Source: DASVEE01 sp036399695
GTDB taxonomy: Bacteria; Acidobacteriota; Thermoanaerobaculia; Gp7-AA8
Reading direction: 5' to 3'
Assembly: GCA_036399695.1 (NCBI GenBank)
Contig: DASWMP010000219.1
Location: 1 to 20,243, forward strand
Length of the DNA stretch: 20,243 bases
Shown: in pieces, positions 7,341 through 14,200 of the stretch
Layout: each line of letters begins with the position of its first letter
Numbering within the stretch: the stretch's first letter is position 1
The notes under the pieces: generated by a model
Database searches by the model: none
Told to the model about the DNA's origin: nothing
What the model saw: the letters and a program-made list of their open reading frames with translations, nothing else
Program-made: the position numbers and the translations under genes

Positions 7341-7429
7341 TAGTTGGCAGTTGGCAGTTGGCGGTAGGCAGGAGAGCCGGCGGTAATGGCCGTTACCACT
7401 GCCAACCGCCAACTGCCTACTGCCAACTA
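7341..7429. repeat. 31-bp inverted repeat of GGCAGTT heptamers
   Basis: Arms 7341-7371 and 7399-7429 are reverse complements with two mismatches over 31 positions. Each arm is a run of the heptamer GGCAGTT (complement of the CAACTGC-type unit at the left end of the window) with variants. The loop holds a smaller hairpin, GGTAA (7382-7386) with TTACC (7393-7397). The element begins just 2 bases beyond the infC stop and forms a long hairpin in the infC-rpmI mRNA. No U-tract follows, so it may act in stability or partial termination rather than as a standard terminator. Confidence 0.9.
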
Positions 7430-7430
7430 A

Positions 7431-7985
7431 TTATTTGGTCGGTGCGATGACGATCGTCATCCGGTTGCCCTGCACGTCGGGGTGCGGGCTTTCGGACGCG
7501 CCGAATTCCTTCACGTCGGTGAGCAGACGGTCGATGAGCTGACGGCCGAATTCCATGTGCGTCATCTCACGGCCGCGGAAGCGGATGCTGGCCTTCACCT
7601 TATCGCCGTGCTGGAGGAAGCGGATGACGTGGTTCTTCTTGAACTCGAAGTCGTGCTCGTCGATACGGGGGCGGAACTGCACCTCCTTGACGACGATGAC
7701 CTTCTGCTTCTTCTTCGCCTCGCCCTCTTTCTTCTTCTTCTGAAAGATGAACTTTCCGTAGTCCATGATCTTGCACACCGGAGGGCTGGCGGAGGCAGAG
7801 ATCTCGACGAGGTCGAGGTCCTTCTCGCGGGCCATTTCCTGGGCCTGCGCGATCGGCACGATCCCGACCTGGTTACCGTCGGCGTCGATGAGTCGAACCT
7901 CCGGCACGCGAATCAGATCGTTGATGCGATTCTCGGGTTCTACAGGTCTGCGGTCGAATCTAGGGTTGCGGCGTGGCGGGTAAAT
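7431..7985 (-). CDS. infC: Translation initiation factor IF-3, with probable AUU start
   Basis: IF-3 binds the 30S subunit, blocks subunit joining and checks start-codon selection. A GTG at 7907 gives a 158-residue product starting MPEVRLIDADGNQ, but this cuts off the conserved IF-3 beginning RINDLIRVPEVRLID, which is encoded in frame just upstream. Reading back, the frame stays open to an ATT at 7985 with AGGAGG at 7994-7999, 8 bases before it; a TAG lies at 7998-8000. I therefore place the start at ATT, giving 184 residues. An AUU start is the known device in E. coli infC, where IF-3 discriminates against it and so limits its own synthesis. The C-terminal domain (KVIVVKEVQFRPRI through GREMTHMEFG) is intact. 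It follows thrS by 47 bases. Confidence 0.93.
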   Translation of the reverse strand: MYPPRRNPRFDRRPVEPENRINDLIRVPEVRLIDADGNQVGIVPIAQAQEMAREKDLDLVEISASASPPVCKIMDYGKFIFQKKKKEGEAKKKQKVIVVKEVQFRPRIDEHDFEFKKNHVIRFLQHGDKVKASIRFRGREMTHMEFGRQLIDRLLTDVKEFGASESPHPDVQGNRMTIVIAPTK

Positions 7986-8032
7986 ACCGAATTCCTCCTA
8001 ATGTTTGGTCGCTCAATCTACGAAGAAAGACG

Positions 8033-9949
8033 TCATAAAGTCAACGACCGGCTCAGAACCAGACGTTCGGCTTCGGCGATCAGTTCCTCGACCGTGAGGG
8101 TCGACTGGTCGCCATTCCGTTTCCGTAGACCGACCGAACCGGTCGATGCTTCCTTCTCGCCCACGACGAGCATGAAGGGGATTTTGCTCAATTGTGCGTT
8201 CCGGATTTTAGCCCCGAGCTTGTCGTTCGAGGCGTCCAGCTCGACGCGCAGCCCGGCCGCTTTCAGCTTCGCCTCCACCTCCAGGCCGTAGTCGACGAAC
8301 TTCTCCGACAGCGGCAGAACGGTGACCTGCACCGGCGCCAGCCAGAACGGGAACGCTCCGGCGAAGTGCTCGATGAGGATGGCGATGAAGCGCTCGAACG
8401 ACCCGTAGATGGCCCGGTGCAGGACCGCCGGACGGTGGTCCGTGTTGTCCTCCCCGACGTACGTCAGGTCGAAGCGCTCCGGGGCGTTGTAGTCGAGCTG
8501 GATGGTGCCGAGCTGCCATTTCCGGCCGATGCTGTCCGAGACGTCGAAGTCGATCTTCGGGCCGTAGAAGGCGCCGTCCCCTTCCTTCAGCTCGTACGGC
8601 AGCCCGAGGCTGTCGAGGGCCGACTTCAGCAGCGACTCGGCACGATCCCAGAGGGCGTCGTCGCCGATGCGCTGCGGCGGCCGGGTGGCGAACTTGGCGG
8701 TGTACTCGAGGCCGACCGCGCCGTAAACGCGATCGAGGAGCGAGACGAAGTTCTTCACTTCCTCCGGCACCTGATCCTCCACACAGTAGATATGCGCGTC
8801 GTCCTGGGCGAACTGCCGGACACGGGTCAGGCCGCTCAGCGAGCCGGTCGGCTCGTTCCGATGCAGCACGTCCTGCGTGTGCAGCCGGAGCGGCAGGTCG
8901 CGGTAGCTGTGCCGCTTCATGCCGAAGTAGAGATGGTGGGACGGGCAGTTCATCGGCTTCATCGAGAAATCGTGCTCGCCGGTCTCGCTGTCGAGCACGA
9001 GGAACATGTTCTCTTTGTACTTGCCCCAGTGGCCGCTGATCTCCCACAGCCCCTTGTTGAAGAGAAGGGGGGTCTTGATCTCGACGTAACCGTTGGCCAG
9101 CGTCAGCTCGCGCATGAACTGCGAGAGGGTCTGATAGAGGGTGGTGCCCTTCGGTGTCCAGAAGGCGGCGCCGGGAGCGAACGGGTGGAAGTGGAACAGA
9201 TCCAGTTCTTTACCAAGGCGTCGATGGTCGCGGGCCTTGGCCTGCTCCATCCGGGTCACGTACTCCTGGAGCTGTTTCTCGTCTCCCCAGGCGGTGCCGT
9301 AGATGCGCTGGAGCATCTCGTTCTTGATGTCGCCGCGCCAGTAAGCGCCGGCCACCGACATCAGCTTGAACGCGCCGAGGTGGGAGGTCGACGGCACGTG
9401 CGGCCCGCGGCAGAGGTCGAACCACTCGCCCTGCTTGTAGACGGAGAGGTCCTCATCGCCGGGGATCCCTTCGATGATCTGCACCTTGTACTTTTCACCG
9501 GCGTCGCCGAACGTCTTGATGGCCTGCTCGCGCGACCAGACCTCGCGGTGGATCGGGAGGTTGCGCTTGACGATCTCCTGCATCTTTTCCTCGATGCGCC
9601 GAAGGTCATCCTCGGTGAACGGCCGCGCCGTGGCGAAGTCGTAGAAGAAGCCGTTTTCGATGACCGGTCCGATCGTGACCTGCGTACCAGGGAAAAGCTC
9701 CTGGACGGCCATGGCCATCAGGTGAGCGGTCGAGTGGCGGATCGTGTCGATGCCTTCTTCGGTCTTCGGGGTGACGATCTCCACCTTCGCGCCGTCGGGG
9801 ACGGGGGTGTAGACGTCGACCAGCTTGCCGTTCACCTTGCCGGCAACGGCGTCTTTGGCCAGACGTTTACCAATGGAGGCGGCGACGTCGGCGACGGTCG
9901 CGCCGTCCGGCACTTCGCGTACGGAGCCATCGGGAAGCTGAACCTGCAT
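8033..9949 (-). CDS. thrS: Threonyl-tRNA synthetase
   Basis: A 638-residue cytoplasmic class II synthetase charging tRNA-Thr. Order of domains: TGS (1-60), editing domain with H72-x3-H76 and C180-RGP-H184, catalytic core (about 240-530), and C-terminal anticodon-binding domain (about 535-638). Zinc ligands for threonine recognition are visible as Cys335 (MNCPSHH), His386 (QDDAHIYC) and His511 (HRAIYGSFERF). Motif 2 reads HRNEPTGSLSGLTRVRQF. Full length with no missing residues. The ATG at 9949 has GGAG about 5 bases upstream. It heads the thrS-infC-rpmI-rplT cluster. Its leader carries a Thr-codon-rich peptide and a terminator/antiterminator pair, so transcription should rise when charged tRNA-Thr is low. 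Confidence 0.98.
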   Translation of the reverse strand: MQVQLPDGSVREVPDGATVADVAASIGKRLAKDAVAGKVNGKLVDVYTPVPDGAKVEIVTPKTEEGIDTIRHSTAHLMAMAVQELFPGTQVTIGPVIENGFFYDFATARPFTEDDLRRIEEKMQEIVKRNLPIHREVWSREQAIKTFGDAGEKYKVQIIEGIPGDEDLSVYKQGEWFDLCRGPHVPSTSHLGAFKLMSVAGAYWRGDIKNEMLQRIYGTAWGDEKQLQEYVTRMEQAKARDHRRLGKELDLFHFHPFAPGAAFWTPKGTTLYQTLSQFMRELTLANGYVEIKTPLLFNKGLWEISGHWGKYKENMFLVLDSETGEHDFSMKPMNCPSHHLYFGMKRHSYRDLPLRLHTQDVLHRNEPTGSLSGLTRVRQFAQDDAHIYCVEDQVPEEVKNFVSLLDRVYGAVGLEYTAKFATRPPQRIGDDALWDRAESLLKSALDSLGLPYELKEGDGAFYGPKIDFDVSDSIGRKWQLGTIQLDYNAPERFDLTYVGEDNTDHRPAVLHRAIYGSFERFIAILIEHFAGAFPFWLAPVQVTVLPLSEKFVDYGLEVEAKLKAAGLRVELDASNDKLGAKIRNAQLSKIPFMLVVGEKEASTGSVGLRKRNGDQSTLTVEELIAEAERLVLSRSLTL

Positions 9950-9965
9950 AAATTCTCCAAAAACG

Positions 9966-9990
9966 AAAAAGACAGGGCCGAAGCCCTGTC
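9966..9990 (-). terminator. Attenuator terminator in the thrS leader
   Basis: On the minus strand an 8-bp stem, GACAGGGC / GCCCTGTC (9983-9990 with 9971-9978), closes the very stable tetraloop TTCG and is followed directly by TTTTTCGTTTTT. It lies only 17 bases before the thrS ATG and after the predicted promoter, so it must be passed for thrS to be made. Its 5' arm is also the 3' arm of the antiterminator. Confidence 0.92.
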
Positions 9991-10074
9991 TCTTGATGAT
10001 CTAGCTCGTTACGGGTGGACGATCATCGACAGGGCGGCGGGACCGAGCCCGTCGTTCGCATCTGTCGCGTCGTC
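9983..10074 (-). promoter_or_regulatory. thrS transcription attenuator: alternative leader RNA structures
   Basis: Three exclusive pairings can be read on the minus strand. Segment 1 (10074-10062, covering Thr codons 6 and 7) pairs with segment 2 (10032-10018) as CGACAG/CUGUCG plus GACGA/UCGUC. Segment 2 (10035-10021) pairs with segment 3 (10001-9983) as GCCCUGUC/GACAGGGC plus GAUGAUC/GAUCAUC, 15 pairs with a 4-base bulge. Segment 3 also forms the terminator. A ribosome stalled on the Thr codons frees segment 2 to make the antiterminator. A ribosome that reaches the stop codon at 10025-10023 covers segment 2 and lets the terminator form. This is the logic of amino-acid operon attenuators; here it is inferred from sequence. 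Confidence 0.85.
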
Positions 10075-10088
10075 TGAGTCTGCTGCAT
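10023..10088 (-). CDS. Threonine-rich leader peptide of thrS
   Basis: A 21-codon frame beginning MQQTQTTRQMRTT and ending in Cys-Arg and a TGA stop. Five of 21 codons are Thr (positions 4, 6, 7, 12, 13), including two ACG-ACG pairs, far above expectation. It starts about 5 bases from the predicted transcription start and has no Shine-Dalgarno, so it may be translated as a near-leaderless mRNA. A GTG three codons upstream is in frame but lies at or before the predicted RNA start. The stop overlaps antiterminator segment 2. Its role would be to sense charged tRNA-Thr by ribosome stalling. Confidence 0.82.
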   Translation of the reverse strand: MQQTQTTRQMRTTGSVPPPCR

Positions 10089-10099
10089 AAAGGACACGC

Positions 10100-10128
10100 A
10101 GTGTACCAGAGCGGGTATGCCATGTCAC
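10100..10128 (-). promoter_or_regulatory. Sigma-70-type promoter of the thrS leader
   Basis: On the minus strand GTGACA (10128-10123, 5 of 6 to the -35 consensus) is separated by exactly 17 bases from TACACT (10105-10100, 4 of 6 to the -10 consensus). The predicted start is near 10093, just upstream of the leader-peptide ATG. The position is what an attenuator upstream of thrS requires. Confidence 0.7.
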
Positions 10129-10172
10129 CTCTCGCCAGCTAACCGCCGTACGGGGTCCTCGTCCAAAGGGCC

Positions 10173-10865
10173 ATGAAGAAAATTGCACTGCTGCTCTTCA
10201 TCGCCCTTTCGCTTCCGCTCGCCGCTGACGAGCCTTTCGTACGCAATAGCGGCGCGGTGACGCGCGTCGCCGCGGGCGCGAACCTGCGCGCACAGATCGA
10301 CGGGGTGCGCGACGGCTGGGTGGGCTATGCGCTCCCGCTGGCCGAGCCGCGCTCCATCGTCTGCCGGGGCCGCAACGAATGGTTCTCCGACAATGAGTCC
10401 GAAGGAAGGACGTCGGCGGTTCACCTCTTCTTCCGGATGAAGGAGGGAGCCATCGACGACATGAAGATCGCGGCGCCGCTCTGCACGCTCGACGCCGGCA
10501 ACCGTCCGGTCACCTGGCTCGAAGGGGCAGACGAACGCGCCGCCGTGACGACGCTGATCGACATGGCCCGCCGCCACAAGAGCAGCGACGTCCGCGAGAG
10601 GTCGCTGTTCTGGCTGTCGCAGCAGGCCGGTGCGAAGGCCGCCGCGGCGTTGCAGGACGCGGTGGAGCACGACCCGGAAGAGAGCGTGAAAGCGCGGGCG
10701 GTGTTCGGTATCTCTCAGCTCCCCGACGACCAGTCGATCCCTCTGCTCGTGAAACTGATGAAGACCCACGGCACGCGCGAGGTGCGCAAGAAGGCGGCGT
10801 TCTGGCTGGGCCAGAAGAAGGACCCGCGCGCGCTGGCCGCGATCGAGGATGTGCTGTTGCACTGA
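10173..10865 (+). CDS. Exported HEAT-repeat protein
   Basis: A 230-residue protein with an N-terminal signal peptide (MKKIALLLFIALSLPLAAD, cleavage near residue 18), so it acts outside the cytoplasm. Residues 20-120 form a region I do not recognise, with two cysteines (64 and 104). Residues 121-230 hold about three HEAT-like helical repeats, seen as SSDVRERSLFWLSQ, EESVKARAVFGISQL and TREVRKKAAFWLGQ, the usual pattern of Asp-x-x-Val-Arg followed by an alanine/leucine helix. HEAT repeats bind other proteins, but the partner is unknown. The ATG at 10173 has only a weak AGGG upstream. The gene diverges from thrS and stands alone before a palindrome-rich gap. Confidence 0.85.
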   Translation: MKKIALLLFIALSLPLAADEPFVRNSGAVTRVAAGANLRAQIDGVRDGWVGYALPLAEPRSIVCRGRNEWFSDNESEGRTSAVHLFFRMKEGAIDDMKIAAPLCTLDAGNRPVTWLEGADERAAVTTLIDMARRHKSSDVRERSLFWLSQQAGAKAAAALQDAVEHDPEESVKARAVFGISQLPDDQSIPLLVKLMKTHGTREVRKKAAFWLGQKKDPRALAAIEDVLLH

Positions 10866-10894
10866 ACGCCACCGCAAAGGCAATCCGTGGCGCA

Positions 10895-11065
10895 GGGCGT
10901 TAGCCCCAGGGCCGTTAACTTTAGATGTTTGCCTCATGCCGGACAGACACTCCTGTCTGTCCGGCCCACCCCCGAGGTCCTCCAGACAAGCGGCCGTTCG
11001 GGTGCACCGGACAGACAAGAGTGTCTGTCCCACATCTAAAGTTAACGCCATTGGGGCGTTAGCCC
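10895..11065. repeat. Nested palindromic element flanked by direct repeats
   Basis: The outermost feature is a 12-base direct repeat, GGGCGTTAGCCC (10895-10906 and 11054-11065). Inside it is a 15-base perfect inverted repeat, GTTAACTTTAGATGT (10914-10928) and its complement (11032-11046), whose ends are flanked by GCC on each side. Inside that are two hairpins with the same stem, GGACAGACA/TGTCTGTCC (10941-10962 and 11009-11030), with different 4-base loops. No coding frame is supported. It could be a small non-autonomous mobile element or a compound 3' structure after the HEAT-repeat gene. Confidence 0.8.
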
Positions 11066-11109
11066 GTAGCTACCACTCTGCGACACGCGTAACAGAGCGA
11101 TAGCTACGG
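11064..11109. repeat. Inverted repeat CCGTAGCTA
   Basis: CCGTAGCTA (11064-11072) and TAGCTACGG (11101-11109) form a 9-bp stem around a 28-base loop; CTCTG and CAGAG inside the loop extend the pairing. It abuts the right end of the nested palindrome element. Bases 11110-11161 hold nothing recognisable. Confidence 0.7.
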
Positions 11110-11161
11110 AGGCAAAAGGCCGCCTCCTCCGCCACCGCACTCCTCGATGTTGTGCACACGC

Positions 11162-11192
11162 AAAAAGGGCCGCCCTTGCGGGCGGCCCTTTT
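11162..11192 (-). terminator. Intrinsic terminator of the 1414-residue secreted protein gene
   Basis: On the minus strand a 13-bp stem, AAAAGGGCCGCCC with GGGCGGCCCTTTT, closes the tetraloop GCAA and ends in a run of T. It starts about 22 bases after the stop of the large gene. The A/T ends make it nearly symmetrical, so it may also stop + strand transcripts. Confidence 0.92.
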
Positions 11193-11214
11193 CACAGCTT
11201 GGAACCTTCGCGCG

Positions 11215-14200
11215 TCAGTTGCCGCTGAGGGTGAACGCGATCGTGTGGACCACGGGGTCGTTCTCCACGCGGTAGGCCAGCAGGTAGTTGCCTGGGGCCA
11301 GCCCGTGGGTGTTCCAGGTATAGAAATACGAGCCGCCCTGGGCGTTCTGGAAAGCGAAGATGCCGGTGAGCGGGGTGTACGTTGCGGCGGTGGCGAGCTT
11401 GTAGCCGACCAGCGTCACGTCGATCGTTGCGTTCGAGACGTTCACGCCGGCCGCATTGAGCAGCTTGATGCGTGTCGGGAACGTGCTGCCGGCGTTCTTC
11501 GTCGGGGTGTACTGCACGAGCTGGATGCCGTACGTCACGTTGAGGACCGACGTGGCCGTGGCGGCGCTGAAGTTCGTGCTACCGGCGTAGCTGAAGGAGA
11601 TCGGGTAGGCGCCGACCGGGAGCGCGGCCGTGGCGAGGGTGGCGCTGAAGCCACCGTTCGCATCGAGGGTCGCGATCGTCGGGACGCCGTTCATCGTGAT
11701 CGTGACGACTCCCGGCGGGATGAGCGTACCGGCGGCGAGATTGCCGCTGACCGTCACCGTGGCCGTGCCGACGATGATCGTTGGCGACGTCAGGTCCGTG
11801 AAGATCGGCGTCGCCTTCTGGACCACGTGGTTGTGAACCGGCGACGTCGAGGCCAGGTAATGCAGCGTCTCGGCGGTCGTGGCCGTGATCGGGTGCGTAC
11901 CGGCGTTCCAGGCGCCCGTGGCGATCGTCAGCACCGCGTTGCCGGCGCTGTCGACGGCCACCGTGCCGAGGAGCGTGGCGCCGTCGTAGAAGGCGACGGT
12001 GAGCGCTTCGTCGGCGGGAGAGAGGCTGGCCGTGATCGTGACGGCCTCCGGATACGTCGAGGGGCTCGGCGCCGTCGAAACCGCGATCGTGCGCGGGGCC
12101 TTGTTGACCACCTGCTGCAGCACGTTGGACGTCCCGGCGAAGAAATTCACCGTGGCTGCCGTCGATGCCGTGATCGAGTACGTACCGGGCTCGAAGCCGC
12201 CCGTCGTGAGCGTCGCCTGGTTGCCGGCGACGTTGGCCGTGCCGAGCGCCGTGGCGCCGTTGTAGAACGTGACCGTGGTTGCTTCCGCGCCGGACGGCGA
12301 GAGCGTGGCCACGAAGGTCACGTTGTCGCCCCAGGTCGACGGGTTGTCGAGCGAGGTGAGCGTGATGTTGCGCGGCGAGCGGTTGACGACCTGCACCACC
12401 GTGTTCGAGGTGGCGGTGCCGAGAATGCCGTTGCTCGTGAAGACGGCCGTGAGGTCGTGCGTGCCGCTGGCGAGGGTCGACGTCGAGAAGCTGCTGCTGC
12501 CGCCCGAAATCGTGCTCGTGCCGATCACCGTCGTCTCACCGTCGTAGTACGTCACGGTGCCGGTCGCGGCCGGATTGTCGAGAGTGACGGACAGCGTGAC
12601 GCTGTGTGTGTAAACCGAGGGATTCGGTGACGTCGTGAGGGTGATGGACGGCGACTGGACGTACGTGTACGCCGCGGCGCGTATCGCGGTGCCGCCCGAC
12701 GTCGCGATCGTCACGTCGACCGAACCGGCCGCATGGGGCGGCGTCTTCACGACGACCTGCGTATCCGAGACGCTGACGAACGTGGCCGCTTCCACGCCGA
12801 ACGTCACTTCCGACGTCGTCGCCAGCGACGAGCCGGTGAGCGTGACGGTCTGGCCGCCGCTCGTGGGGCCCGTCGTCGGGCTGAGCGACGTGAAGGTCGG
12901 CGGGCCCGGGATCACGTCGATCGTGTAGTCGCGGAAGCCGCGGCAGTTCGTCGACGTGTCGATGGCCGTGATCTCGAACACGTGCGTGCCGGCCGGTGTG
13001 AGCGTGCCGGTCAGGGCGCCGGTCGAGGCGTTGAGCGTGAGGCCGCCCGGCAGCGCGCCGCCCGTGACGCTGAACAGGTACGAACCGCTCCCGCCGGTGG
13101 CGGAGATCAGCTTGCTGTACGAAGAGCCTTCATTGCCGCCCGGCAGTGTGTCGGGGTCGACGATGATCGCGCCGCAGCCGACGGCCGCCAGCAGGAAGTT
13201 GACGTTCGGCGTCGTCGAGCCGACCGTTGCGCTGATCGGCGTACCGGTGACCGGATTGCAGCCGGCCGGGCAGGAGATGTTGTCGAACAGCTCGTCCGTG
13301 AACGTGCCGGAGTAGTTGAACGTACGCGCGTAGTAGTTGCCGGTCGCGCCGACGTTCACGCTGTACGCGCCGGTCGCCGGGTTCGTCGACGCGACAGTCA
13401 CGACGTTGCCGATGCTGTCGTAGAAGTAGACGTCGGCGGCGATGCCGTTGTTCGTCCCTTCATCCAGCACGTAGCCGCTGACGCGGGCGATCTGGCTCGC
13501 CAGGGCGAAGTTGACGTTCGCCGTCTCGACACCGAACGTCACGCTCACCGGCGTGCCGTTCGTCACGATGCAGGTCTCGTCGTCGGGGCAGGGGATGTTG
13601 TTGTACAGCTCCCGGGCGTAGCCGAACGGCGTGGCCACGACGTAGTACGTACCGGTCGAGAGCGCGTGAATGCTGGTGTAGTGGCCGGTCGACGTCGTCG
13701 TCGCGTAGGTGGCGAGGTTGCCCGAAGCGTCGTAGATCAGCACCGGCGCGCCGACGATCGGGTTGCCGTTGCCTTCTTCCGTCAGCGTGCCGGTGATGCT
13801 GCCGCCGCCGGTGAGCGCGAAGTCGATGCCGCTCGTCACCTGGCCCGCGGTCGTCGTGACCGGCGTGCCGCTCGTGACGAAGCAGGAGTTGCACGGGATG
13901 TCCTCCCAGAGCTCGTCGACGTAGGCCGGATAGGTGAGCGAGGCGAAGGTGCGGACGTAGTAGTCGCCTGCCGCCGGGACGGCCACGTCGTAAGCGCCGG
14001 TGGCCTCATCGGTGGTGCCGGAGGCGACGCGCTCCCCGTCGTCGTTGTAGACCCCGACCTCGACGTAGCCGAGCGGGGCGTGGCTGCCGGCGTCCGTGAC
14101 GGTGCCGGAGATGCGCGCCTGCGAGCTGCCGAGGGCGAAGTCGATGGCCGAGGTGTCGCTGCCGGCCGTCACGGCGATCGGCGTGGCGCCGGCGGGCGTG

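Noticed and set aside
7341..7429. Intrinsic terminator between infC and rpmI
   Set aside because: The hairpin is long, but no U-tract follows on the minus strand, and the genes around it are normally co-transcribed.
8192..10090. A 632-codon open frame on the + strand opposite thrS
   Set aside because: It is the antisense shadow of a fully conserved thrS in GC-rich DNA. The translation has no recognisable domain and no ribosome-binding site.
9950..10093. T-box riboswitch upstream of thrS
   Set aside because: The leader is only about 145 bases, no T-box consensus was found, and a translated Thr-rich frame with three alternative pairings explains the terminator better.
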